A stretch of DNA of 32,858 nucleotides from Paraburkholderia madseniana. GTDB lineage: Bacteria > Pseudomonadota > Gammaproteobacteria > Burkholderiales > Burkholderiaceae. The stretch covers positions 1 to 32,858 of the forward strand of contig NZ_VOSW01000102.1 in assembly GCF_009690905.1 (NCBI RefSeq), written 5' to 3'. This document shows, in pieces, positions 14,248 through 22,238 of the stretch. Below the pieces are notes generated by a model. That model was not told the DNA's origin. It saw nothing but the letters and a program-made list of their open reading frames with translations, and did no database searches. Position 1 is the first letter of the stretch. Every line of letters begins with the position of its first letter. The translations under genes and the position numbers were made by a program.

Positions 14248-16002
14248 ATGTCCTTCCCGTCACATGACGCGCCTCGCGCGCCTTTCGCCTCTTTGTCTTT
14301 CGCACGGATCGTGACGGTCACGGCCGCGTTCGCCGCGTTCGCCGGCAGCTTCGTCGCGCCGGCCCCCGCGCTCGCGAAAACGCCGCCGCCAAAGGCCGTG
14401 CTGGACGCGTCGGCGGTGGCCATGCCGGATCGCTACAGCGCCGACACCGCCCAGCAGATCTTCGCGGCCGGCGGCCACGCGGTGGACGCCGCTGTCGCGA
14501 TCGCCTTCACGCTGGCCGTGACCTGTCCGGACGCGGGGAATCTCGGCGGCGGCGGCTTCATGACCGTGTTCATGGACGGCAAGCCGTATTTTCTCGACTA
14601 TCGCGAGCGCGCGCCGCAACAGGCGACCCGCGACATGTACCTCGACGATAAAGGCAACCTCGTGCCGGGTATGAGCCTCGTCGGCCATCGCGCGGTGGGC
14701 GTGCCGGGCACCGTCGAGGGTATGTGGGAAGCGCAGCAGCGTTTCGGCAAGCTGAAATGGAAGCAGGTGCTGGCGCCCGCGATCCGTTACGCCACCGACG
14801 GCTTCCAGGTCGACCAGGGGTTGCAGCAGCGCCACGACGCGGCAGCGAAGAGTTTCGCCGGCAAGACCAACTTCGAAGCCTACTTCTCGAACCTGAAGGC
14901 GGGCGTCATGTATCGCCAGCCTGAACTCGCGCAAACCCTCTCGCGCATCGCCGGCGACGGCGGGCGTGAGTTTTACGAAGGCCGCACCGCCGATCTGATC
15001 GCCCAGCAGATGTATGGCCACGGTCTGGTCACGAAGCAGGACCTGATTCAATACAAGGCTGTCTGGCGCCAGCCGCTCACCGCCAATTGGAACGGCTACC
15101 AGGTCGTGACCGCGCCGCCGCCGAGTTCGGGTGGAGTCGGGCTGATCCAGATGCTGAAGATGAAGGCCGATCTGAAGCCGGCGTTCGATGGCCTCGAGCT
15201 GAATTCCGAGCCGTATATCCATCTGATCGCGCAGATCGAAGACCGCGTGTTCGCCGATCGCCAGCAATACATTGGCGACCCCGATTCGTACAAGGTGCCG
15301 CTCGACAAACTGACCAGCGACGCCTACCTCGCGCAACGCGCCGATGAAGTGAAACCCGACGAAGTGCCGGGCGCGACGCCCGTTAAAGGCGGCCTCGGCG
15401 ACGTGATGCCGGAGAAAGCGCAAACCACGCATTATTCGGTGGTCGACAAGTGGGGTAACGCCGTGTCGAACACCTACACGCTGAACGGGGATTTCGGTTC
15501 CGGCGTGGTGGTGGACGGCGGCGGCTTCCTGCTCAATGACGCGATGGACGACTTCGTCACCAAACCGGCTGCCGCCGGCACGCCCGGCGCGACGGCTGAC
15601 GACCTGAACACGGTGGCCCCGGGACGCCGGCCGCTTTCGTCGATGACGCCGACCATTCTGTTGAAGGACAACAAGGTGTCGCTGGTGATCGGCACGCCTG
15701 GCGGCTCGCGAATACTCACGTCGATCTTCCAGGTCATGACCAACCTGTACGATTTCAACATGGCGCCGACCGATGCTTTGGCCGCGATGCGGTTCCATCA
15801 TCAGTTGCTGCCGCCGAAGACGATCTATTTCGAGCCGTATCATCCGATCACGGGTGAGTTGGCCGATCAGCTGAAAGCCAGGGGCTACACGCTGGAAGGG
15901 CAGTCGTTCAACGGCGACGTGCAGATGATTCGCGTCGAAGGGACGACGCCCGAGCCGGCGGCCGATCCGCGCGGCGTGGGCGTGGGCCGTGTGATGCATT
16001 GA
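14248..16002 (+). CDS. ggt: Gamma-glutamyltransferase (Ggt) precursor
   Basis: This 584-residue periplasmic N-terminal nucleophile hydrolase cleaves the gamma-glutamyl bond of glutathione and related compounds. It is made as one chain that cuts itself into large and small subunits. The nucleophile is Thr393, the first Thr of TTHYSVVDKWGNAVS, almost the same position as Thr391 in E. coli. NLGGGGFM near the N-terminus, GDFGSG, RPLSSMTPT and GTPGGSRI match the glutamate-binding and oxyanion motifs. A signal peptide ends near PAPALA (residue ~43). The start at 14248 follows GGAG at about nine bases; in-frame ATGs at 14179 and 14218 lack ribosome sites. It is divergent from glnS and followed by a repeat array. 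Confidence 0.95.
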   Translation: MSFPSHDAPRAPFASLSFARIVTVTAAFAAFAGSFVAPAPALAKTPPPKAVLDASAVAMPDRYSADTAQQIFAAGGHAVDAAVAIAFTLAVTCPDAGNLGGGGFMTVFMDGKPYFLDYRERAPQQATRDMYLDDKGNLVPGMSLVGHRAVGVPGTVEGMWEAQQRFGKLKWKQVLAPAIRYATDGFQVDQGLQQRHDAAAKSFAGKTNFEAYFSNLKAGVMYRQPELAQTLSRIAGDGGREFYEGRTADLIAQQMYGHGLVTKQDLIQYKAVWRQPLTANWNGYQVVTAPPPSSGGVGLIQMLKMKADLKPAFDGLELNSEPYIHLIAQIEDRVFADRQQYIGDPDSYKVPLDKLTSDAYLAQRADEVKPDEVPGATPVKGGLGDVMPEKAQTTHYSVVDKWGNAVSNTYTLNGDFGSGVVVDGGGFLLNDAMDDFVTKPAAAGTPGATADDLNTVAPGRRPLSSMTPTILLKDNKVSLVIGTPGGSRILTSIFQVMTNLYDFNMAPTDALAAMRFHHQLLPPKTIYFEPYHPITGELADQLKARGYTLEGQSFNGDVQMIRVEGTTPEPAADPRGVGVGRVMH

Positions 16003-16086
16003 AGCATGCGGCTTTGGCCGGGCGAAGTGGGTGATTGCGGAAGCGGGCTGCGGAAGCAAACTGCGGAGACGGACTGCGTGCGGAGA

Positions 16087-16151
16087 CGTACCGCAAAAAC
16101 GTACCGCAAAAACGTACCGCAAAAACGCACCGCAAAAACGTACCGCAACGA
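16087..16151 (+). repeat. 13-bp tandem repeat array (5 units)
   Basis: Three exact copies of cgtaccgcaaaaa (16087-16099, 16100-16112, 16113-16125) are followed by cgcaccgcaaaaa (16126-16138) and a decaying copy (16139-16151). Looser relatives (ctgcggaagc, ctgcggagac, ccgcggaaac, tcgcgaaagc) extend the pattern over about 16030-16200. It fills the spacer between ggt and the hydrolase gene. Confidence 0.9.
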
Positions 16152-16223
16152 CAATTGCAGACGTGGACCGCGGAAACATATCGCGAAAGCGAACTTGAAA
16201 AACGAACTGCGACGGGGAACGCA

Positions 16224-16784
16224 ATGAGCGGACAAAAACTAAACGTACTCGTGCTGCCGGGCTACCAGAACTCCGGCGCGGGTCACTGGCAGACGCTTTG
16301 GGAAGCGCTCGATCCCGCCTTCGTGCGCGTGCAAATGCCTGACTGGGATCATCCGACGCGCGACGCGTGGTGCCGCACGCTCGACGCCGCAGTGGCCGCA
16401 GCCGACTCGCCGGTGGTGTTCGCCGCGCACAGCCTGGGCTGCCTGACGACCGCCTTCTGGGCGTCGCAATACGCGAGCGTTGAGCAGTTGGCGAAAGTGG
16501 CCGGTGCATTACTGGTGGCCGTGCCCAACCCCTCCGAGGCGCATTTTCCGCAGGACGCCAGTGGCTTTGCGCCGGTGCCGCTTGTGCGACTGCCGTTCGC
16601 GAGCATCGTCGTGTCGAGCAGCGACGATCTATACGGTGGTGTGCCGTTTTCGCAGACTTGTGCGAGCGCGTGGGGCAGCCGCTGGATCGATATCGGGCCG
16701 CGCGGCCACATCAATGCCGACAGCGGCCTCGGCGATTGGGAAGAGGGGCGGCGCTGGCTGGCTTCGTTAGACGAGCGGCGGTGA
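16224..16784 (+). CDS. RBBP9/YdeN-type alpha/beta hydrolase
   Basis: This 186-residue protein starts at the ATG at 16224, with GGGGAA about five bases upstream. It shows the small alpha/beta hydrolase pattern of the RBBP9/YdeN (DUF1234) family. VLVLPGYQNSGAGHWQ comes at the start, the nucleophile elbow AAHSLGC has Ser70, SSSDDLYG carries the acid residue, and RGHIN near the end carries the catalytic His. Mammalian RBBP9 is a serine hydrolase; bacterial substrates are unknown. There is no signal peptide. An in-frame extension to 16035 would be translated from the 13-bp repeat array and is rejected because only the downstream part matches the family. It is convergent with the CoA-transferase gene. 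Confidence 0.88.
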   Translation: MSGQKLNVLVLPGYQNSGAGHWQTLWEALDPAFVRVQMPDWDHPTRDAWCRTLDAAVAAADSPVVFAAHSLGCLTTAFWASQYASVEQLAKVAGALLVAVPNPSEAHFPQDASGFAPVPLVRLPFASIVVSSSDDLYGGVPFSQTCASAWGSRWIDIGPRGHINADSGLGDWEEGRRWLASLDERR

Positions 16785-16813
16785 TGGCCTGATTTGCTGA
16801 GATTAGGGCGGCG

Positions 16814-16842
16814 AGTGAGCTGGCACCGTTGCCAGCCTCACT
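16814..16842. terminator. Hairpin between convergent genes
   Basis: agtgagctggca (16814-16825) pairs with tgccagcctcact (16830-16842), one bulged base, loop ccgt. It lies between the convergent hydrolase and CoA-transferase genes and could end either transcript, but no T-run is present. Confidence 0.4.
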
Positions 16843-16898
16843 GCAAGTCGCCAACGCCCCAGCCGGCCCCAAACCACTCGCCCGCAACGCAGCCGGCC

Positions 16899-18128
16899 TC
16901 AAATCACCGACTGGTCCCGCAACGCCGCAATCCGTGCCGCGTCATAGCCGAGCACATCACGCAGGATGCTGTCGGTGTGCTCGCCGAGCGTCGGCGGATG
17001 GGACAGCGCTTCGGGCGGCGTACCGCTCATATTGATCGGATTGCGCACCAGTTTGACCGTGCCGCCCGACGGATGCGGCAGATCGACCTGCAACCCGCGC
17101 GCCACGACCTGCTCGTTCTCGAACACTTCGCCCAGATCGTTGATCGGCCCGCACGGCACACCGGCTGCTTCGAGGGCGGCAATCCATTGTTGTTTGCCCT
17201 GCAGACGCACCATGTCGGCAAGAATCGGCACGAGGATATCGCGGTTGCGTACGCGTGCCGGATTGGTGGCGAATCGCTCGTCAATGGCGAGTTCGGTGCG
17301 GCCGCCGGCCTCGACGAACTTGCGGAACTGGCCGTCGTTGCCGACCGCGACAATGATCCAGCCGTCGCTGGTCTGGAAGGTCTGGTAGGGCACGATGTTC
17401 GGATGCGCATTGCCCCAGCGCACGGGCGGCTGGCCGCTCGCCAGGTAATTCGAATTCATGTTGGCCAGCATGGCCACCTGCACGTCGAGCAGCGCCATGT
17501 CGATGTATTGACCTTCGCCCGTGCGGTCGCGATGCGTGAGCGCCGTGAGCACGGCGATGGTCGAATACATGCCGGTCATCAGATCGGCGATCGCGACGCC
17601 GGCCTTTTGCGGGCCGCCGCCCGGCTGGCCGTCGCGCTCGCCGGTAATGCTCATGAAGCCGCCGATGCCTTGCACAATGAAATCGTAGCCGGCGCGCTGC
17701 GCATACGGGCCGGTTTGCCCGAAGCCGGTCACCGAGCAATAGATCAGATCGGGCTTGACTTCCTTCAGCGACGCGTAATCGAGGCCGTACTTCTTCAACT
17801 GCCCGACCTTGTAGTTCTCCAGCACCACGTCGCTTTGCGCGGCCAGTTCGCGGATGATCCGCTGGCCTTCGGGCGAAGCGATGTCGACGGTGACCGAGCG
17901 CTTGTTGCGATTGGCCGCAAGGTAATAGGCGGCCTCGCGCGTGTCGGCGCCTTCAGGCGTTTTCAGATACGGCGGCCCCCAGTGGCGCGTGTCGTCGCCG
18001 ACTTCGGGCCGTTCGATCTTGATCACGTCGGCGCCGAAATCGGCGAGCGTCTGCGCGCACCAAGGCCCGGCGAGTACGCGTGTGAGGTCCAGCACGCGGA
18101 TATGACTGAGAGCGCCCATATTTTTCAT
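16899..18128 (-). CDS. Class III CoA-transferase (CaiB/BaiF, Frc-like)
   Basis: This 409-residue cytoplasmic enzyme belongs to the family that moves CoA between carboxylic acids through aspartyl-CoA intermediates. RVLDLTRVLAGPWCAQTLADFGADVIKIE at the N-terminus (split as RVLDLTRVLAGP and GADVIKIERP), NKRSVTVD, YCSVTGFGQTGPYA and QKAGVAIADLMTGMY are family motifs. Asp149 in AGYDF is the likely catalytic residue. The donor and acceptor (formyl/oxalyl, succinyl/glutarate, carnitine and others) cannot be chosen from sequence. AAGGAG lies just upstream of the ATG at 18128, but only three bases away; the ATG at 18119 is the alternative start. The gene is divergent from alaS. Confidence 0.9.
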   Translation of the reverse strand: MKNMGALSHIRVLDLTRVLAGPWCAQTLADFGADVIKIERPEVGDDTRHWGPPYLKTPEGADTREAAYYLAANRNKRSVTVDIASPEGQRIIRELAAQSDVVLENYKVGQLKKYGLDYASLKEVKPDLIYCSVTGFGQTGPYAQRAGYDFIVQGIGGFMSITGERDGQPGGGPQKAGVAIADLMTGMYSTIAVLTALTHRDRTGEGQYIDMALLDVQVAMLANMNSNYLASGQPPVRWGNAHPNIVPYQTFQTSDGWIIVAVGNDGQFRKFVEAGGRTELAIDERFATNPARVRNRDILVPILADMVRLQGKQQWIAALEAAGVPCGPINDLGEVFENEQVVARGLQVDLPHPSGGTVKLVRNPINMSGTPPEALSHPPTLGEHTDSILRDVLGYDAARIAALRDQSVI

Positions 18129-18333
18129 TGTCTCCTTTGTAGCCAAAGCGACGTACATGTCGCCGCGGATGGGGGCAATCTTAAGCGATTCCCGCGCGCC
18201 GGCGCAGTCAGCCGAACGGCATAGGACGCGCGGCGCGCCTCGCCATGTCACTCGCTACCCGGCCAAACCTGGCCGAATGGCCATCGGGACCAGGGTGGGA
18301 CAGGGCCGCCGCCGCGCACGGGCGCCGATCCCG

Positions 18334-18339
18334 TATAAT
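18334..18339 (+). promoter_or_regulatory. Candidate -10 element of the alaS promoter
   Basis: Perfect TATAAT, about 88 bases before the alaS start. No good -35 hexamer is visible at 16-18 bases, as in many promoters that rely on activators or other contacts. The leader between it and alaS shows no clear ribosome site. Confidence 0.5.
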
Positions 18340-18426
18340 CAGTCGTTTAAGAAACAAACAGTTGGCGCATCCCCATGATGCCGCCGGTAACAGCCAGGGA
18401 ACTGGCAAACCCGTCCCCCGCACGCT

Positions 18427-21051
18427 ATGAAAGCCGCCGAAATCCGCGAGAAATTCCTCAAGTTCTTCGAATCGAAGGGCCATACGATCGTTCGCTCGTC
18501 GAGCCTTGTGCCCGGCAACGACCCGACACTGCTCTTCACCAATTCGGGAATGGTGCAGTTCAAAGATGTGTTCCTCGGCGCGGAATCGCGTCCGTATTCG
18601 CGCGCCACAACCGCGCAGCGCAGCGTGCGCGCCGGCGGCAAGCACAACGATCTGGAAAACGTCGGCTACACCGCGCGTCACCACACGTTCTTCGAAATGC
18701 TGGGCAACTTCTCGTTCGGCGACTACTTCAAGCGCGACGCGATCCACTACGCGTGGGAATTGCTGACCGGCGTGTACCAGTTGCCGAAAGACAAGCTGTG
18801 GGTCACCGTCTATCACGAAGACGACGAAGCGCACGACATCTGGGCGAAGGAAGTCGGCGTGCCGGTCGAGCGCATCATCCGCATTGGCGACAACAAAGGT
18901 GCGCGCTACGCGTCGGACAACTTCTGGCAGATGGCCGACGTCGGGCCGTGCGGCCCTTGCTCGGAAATTTTCTACGACCACGGCCCGGAAGTCTGGGGCG
19001 GCCCGCCGGGGTCTCCTGAGGAAGATGGCGATCGCTACATCGAGATCTGGAATCTCGTGTTCATGCAATTCAGCCGCGACGCCCAAGGCAACATGACGCC
19101 GCTGCCCAAGCAGTGCGTCGACACGGGCATGGGTCTCGAGCGTATCGCCGCGGTTCTGCAGCACGTGCACAGCAACTACGAGATCGATCTGTTCCAGGCG
19201 CTCATCAAGGCTGCAGGCCGCGAAACCGGCGTAACCGATCTGACGAACAACTCGCTGAAGGTGATCGCCGATCACATCCGCGCCTGCTCGTTCCTGATCG
19301 TCGACGGTGTGATTCCGGGCAACGAAGGCCGCGGCTACGTGCTGCGCCGTATCGTGCGCCGCGCGATCCGCCACGGCTACAAGCTGGGCAAGAAGGGTTC
19401 GTTCTTCCACCGCATGGTGCCGGACCTCGTCGCGCAAATGGGCGGCGCCTATCCGGAACTGAAGGACGCGGAGCAACGCGTGACAGATGTGCTGCGTCAG
19501 GAAGAAGAGCGCTTCTTCGAGACCATCGAGCACGGCATGTCGATTCTCGAAAGCGCGCTGGCCGATCTGGAAGCGAAGGGTGGCAAGACGCTCGACGGCG
19601 AACTCGCGTTCAAGCTGCACGACACCTACGGCTTCCCGCTCGATCTGACGGCAGACGTCTGCCGCGAGCGCGAAGTGACGGTCGACGAAGCCGCTTTCGA
19701 CGAAGCCATGGCGCGTCAGCGCGAACAGGCTCGCGCGGCGGGCAAGTTCAAGATGGCGCAGGGCCTCGAATACTCGGGCGCGAAGACCACGTTCCACGGC
19801 TACGAAGAAATTATCTTTGACGACGCGAAAGTGATCGCGCTGTATGTTGACGGCGCGTCGGTCAAGGAAGTGAGCCACGGCCAGCAGGCGGTCGTCGTGC
19901 TCGACCACACGCCGTTCTACGCGGAGTCGGGCGGCCAGGTCGGCGACCAGGGCGTGCTGGCGAACGCGAGCGTGCGCTTTGCGGTGACCGACACGTTGAA
20001 GGTGCAGGCGGACGTCGTCGGCCATCACGGCACGCTCGAGCAGGGCACGCTGAAAGTCGGCGACGTCGTGAAGGCGGAAATCGACGCGGTGCGTCGTGCC
20101 CGCACCGAGCGCAATCACTCGGCCACCCACCTGATGCACAAGGCGCTGCGCGAAGTGCTCGGCTCGCACGTGCAGCAGAAGGGCTCGCTGGTCGATGCGG
20201 ACAAGACCCGTTTCGACTTCGCGCACAACGCGCCGATGACTGACGAGCAGATTCGTCAGGTCGAAGCGATCGTCAACGCGGAAGTGCTGGCGAACGCGCC
20301 GGGCATTGTGCGCGTGATGCCGTTCGACGAAGCGGTGAAGGGCGGCGCGATGGCGCTGTTCGGCGAAAAATACGGCGACGAAGTGCGCGTGCTCGACCTC
20401 GGCTTCTCGCGTGAATTGTGCGGCGGTACGCACGTGCATCGCACGGGCGACATCGGACTCTTCAAGATCGTGATGGAAGGCGGCGTGGCTGCCGGCATTC
20501 GTCGCGTGGAAGCGATCACGGGCGATAACGCCGTGCGCTTCGTGCAGGATCTCGACGCGCGGATCAATGCGGCTGCGGCCGTGTTGAAGGCGCAGCCGTC
20601 GGAACTGACGCAGCGGATCATGCAGGTGCAGGATCAGGTGAAGTCGCTGGAGAAGGAACTGGGCGCATTGAAGTCGAAGATGGCTTCCAGCCAGGGCGAT
20701 GAACTTGCCGGTCAGGCAATCGAAGTGGCCGGCGTGCATGTGCTGGCTGCCACGCTCGAAGGCGCCGATGTGAAAACGCTGCGCGAGACGGTCGACAAGC
20801 TGAAGGACAAGCTGAAGAGCGCAGCGATCGTGCTGGCCTCTGTCGAGGGCGGCAAGGTGAGCCTGATCGCCGGTGTGACGGCGGACGCCAGCAAGAAGGT
20901 CAAGGCCGGTGAACTGGTTAACTTCGTTGCACAGCAAGTCGGCGGCAAGGGCGGCGGGCGCCCGGATATGGCGCAAGCGGGTGGCACTGAACCGGCGAAT
21001 CTGCCGGCGGCACTGGCAGGCGTGAAGGGTTGGGTCGAAGCCCAGCTTTGA
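18427..21051 (+). CDS. alaS: Alanyl-tRNA synthetase
   Basis: This 874-residue class II synthetase charges tRNA-Ala; the length equals that of E. coli AlaRS (876). The aminoacylation domain opens with REKFLKFFESKGH and VPGNDPTLLFTNSGMVQFKD, and includes FEMLGNFSFGDYFK and GLERIAAVLQ. The editing domain has HSATHLMHKAL and CGGTHVHRTGDIG, whose His and Cys residues bind zinc and clear mischarged Ser and Gly. A coiled-coil stretch (~residues 730-770) precedes the C-Ala domain with GGKGGGRPDMAQAGG. The whole sequence is intact. It is divergent from the CoA-transferase and ends at a probable terminator facing the LysR gene. Confidence 0.98.
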   Translation: MKAAEIREKFLKFFESKGHTIVRSSSLVPGNDPTLLFTNSGMVQFKDVFLGAESRPYSRATTAQRSVRAGGKHNDLENVGYTARHHTFFEMLGNFSFGDYFKRDAIHYAWELLTGVYQLPKDKLWVTVYHEDDEAHDIWAKEVGVPVERIIRIGDNKGARYASDNFWQMADVGPCGPCSEIFYDHGPEVWGGPPGSPEEDGDRYIEIWNLVFMQFSRDAQGNMTPLPKQCVDTGMGLERIAAVLQHVHSNYEIDLFQALIKAAGRETGVTDLTNNSLKVIADHIRACSFLIVDGVIPGNEGRGYVLRRIVRRAIRHGYKLGKKGSFFHRMVPDLVAQMGGAYPELKDAEQRVTDVLRQEEERFFETIEHGMSILESALADLEAKGGKTLDGELAFKLHDTYGFPLDLTADVCREREVTVDEAAFDEAMARQREQARAAGKFKMAQGLEYSGAKTTFHGYEEIIFDDAKVIALYVDGASVKEVSHGQQAVVVLDHTPFYAESGGQVGDQGVLANASVRFAVTDTLKVQADVVGHHGTLEQGTLKVGDVVKAEIDAVRRARTERNHSATHLMHKALREVLGSHVQQKGSLVDADKTRFDFAHNAPMTDEQIRQVEAIVNAEVLANAPGIVRVMPFDEAVKGGAMALFGEKYGDEVRVLDLGFSRELCGGTHVHRTGDIGLFKIVMEGGVAAGIRRVEAITGDNAVRFVQDLDARINAAAAVLKAQPSELTQRIMQVQDQVKSLEKELGALKSKMASSQGDELAGQAIEVAGVHVLAATLEGADVKTLRETVDKLKDKLKSAAIVLASVEGGKVSLIAGVTADASKKVKAGELVNFVAQQVGGKGGGRPDMAQAGGTEPANLPAALAGVKGWVEAQL

Positions 21052-21062
21052 TTCGGGTTTGA

Positions 21063-21118
21063 TTGGGCCATGCGGGGCGCTGGTGGTTTTTGCGTCCCGG
21101 GTGGCCCAAGTTGTTTTT
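21063..21118 (+). terminator. Probable alaS terminator
   Basis: ttgggcca (21063-21070) pairs perfectly with tggcccaa (21102-21109) across a long loop that can itself pair partly (cgggg/tcccg). gttgtttttgg follows. It starts 12 bases after the alaS stop. Confidence 0.5.
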
Positions 21119-21208
21119 GGCCTTGGCGTGTCTTGCCGTGCATCAACCTGGCCGATTGCGGTGGCGGTTAGCGTTCCCCGCCACGCAGGCAAAGCAACAA
21201 GCAAAAAT

Positions 21209-22120
21209 TCAAGCAACGCCTACCGGTGCAACGGTAGTCAACTCCACCGCATCCTCTCCCGACACAAGCGCTTGCCGCAGCGCATTGAGCGCGGACGAAA
21301 AATGCCCTCGTCGCCAGACGAGAAGCGTCTCGATCACACCAATATCCGGAAGCTCATGAACCGCGATGTTGCTCGTATCCGTTTGCAGATCGAGCACTGA
21401 TCGCGGCGCCACGGCCACTCCCGCGCCGGCGGCGACACAAGCCACGATCGCATGATACGAGCCGAGCTCCAGAACGCGGGCCGGCCTTACGCCATGCTCC
21501 AGATACCACTTCTCGATGTACGCCCGGTAAGCACACCCGCGCTCGAACGCGATCAGCGTCGATAAAGCAATATCCCGTACTTCGCGAATCGGCCGATGGC
21601 CTCGCGGCGACAGCATCACCAGTTCTTCGCGGAAAACCGGCACTGTCTCGAACAATTCACCGAGCGTGGCTGGATCTGGTGGCGTCGCCACCAACGCCGC
21701 ATCCACTTCGAATTCGCGGACCCGCTCGATCAGCTTGCCGGTCGTGCCGGTTTCGAGTTCCAGCGCGACATCCGGCCACCGCTGGTGGTAACTCGCGAGC
21801 AATCCAGGTAGACGCGTCGCCGCGACGCTTTCCATCGTGCCCAAACGCAGGCGCCCACTCGGACGATCCTCGCGCACGGCATGGCGCGCCTCGTCGGCGA
21901 GTGCGAGCAGACGCTCAGCGTAGGGCAGCAGTGTCTCGCCAGCCGGGGTCAAAACAAGGCGCCGGCCGTCGCGGATGAACAGGTCAGTGCCCAGTTGCTC
22001 CTCGAGTTGCTTGATGCGCGTCGTGACGTTCGATTGCACGCGATTGAGCTTGGCAGCGGCGCGCGTCACGCCGTTTTCCCGCACGACAGCACGAAAAATG
22101 GTCAAGGCGGCCAGATCCAT
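21209..22120 (-). CDS. LysR-family transcriptional regulator
   Basis: This 303-residue protein starts at the ATG at 22120, with AGGAG about seven bases upstream. The N-terminal winged helix-turn-helix spans residues 1-60 (MDLAALTIFRAVVREN, then RAAAKLNRVQSNVTTRIKQLEE), and LFIRDGRRLVLTPAGE completes the wing. The rest is a type 2 periplasmic-binding-like effector domain (RLRLGTMESVAATRLPGLL, AGAGVAVAPRSVL). It is divergently transcribed from the MFS gene starting at 22239, the classical LysR arrangement, so it probably controls that transporter and itself. The effector is unknown. The shared 118-base region is AT-richer and holds a loose dyad. Confidence 0.92.
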   Translation of the reverse strand: MDLAALTIFRAVVRENGVTRAAAKLNRVQSNVTTRIKQLEEQLGTDLFIRDGRRLVLTPAGETLLPYAERLLALADEARHAVREDRPSGRLRLGTMESVAATRLPGLLASYHQRWPDVALELETGTTGKLIERVREFEVDAALVATPPDPATLGELFETVPVFREELVMLSPRGHRPIREVRDIALSTLIAFERGCAYRAYIEKWYLEHGVRPARVLELGSYHAIVACVAAGAGVAVAPRSVLDLQTDTSNIAVHELPDIGVIETLLVWRRGHFSSALNALRQALVSGEDAVELTTVAPVGVA

Positions 22121-22144
22121 GATTCTCTCCTGGCGATGGTTGGT

Positions 22145-22169
22145 ATCGCAATTATTCATTTTTCGTGAT
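22145..22169. promoter_or_regulatory. Possible LysR-binding dyad between regulator and transporter
   Basis: atcgc (22145-22149) and gtgat (22165-22169) form a loose inverted repeat around an AT-rich core, in the middle of the divergent promoter region. A TAATAT at 22183-22188 could be a -10 for the transporter. Weak pattern evidence only. Confidence 0.25.
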
Positions 22170-22238
22170 CTAAAGGTCAAGCTAATATGGATTGAACAAA
22201 CCGGCGACTGCCGGCCCGCTTCCGCTATTCGTCCACTT

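Noticed and set aside
16087..16151. CRISPR array
   Set aside because: Units are 13 bases and directly adjacent with no spacers, and no cas genes are present.
16035..16223. N-terminal extension of the hydrolase through the 13-bp repeats
   Set aside because: The extra residues are Lys/Arg/Thr repeats from the array, while family similarity and a ribosome site begin at 16224.
14260..16509. 749-codon open frame antisense to ggt and the repeat array
   Set aside because: It crosses ggt, the tandem repeats and part of the hydrolase gene, has Arg/His-rich composition, and lacks recognisable domains or a ribosome site.
16794..18224. 476-codon open frame antisense to the CoA-transferase
   Set aside because: The minus strand has the full family sequence with ribosome site; the plus frame has none.
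18340..18426. Riboswitch or T-box in the alaS leader
   Set aside because: The ~87-base leader shows no T-box consensus, no terminator/antiterminator pair and no known aptamer pattern.
18208..21216. 1002-codon open frame antisense to alaS
   Set aside because: The plus strand encodes a complete AlaRS with all motifs. The antisense product is rich in His, Arg, Val and Ala without family motifs, as expected from a GC-rich gene read backwards.
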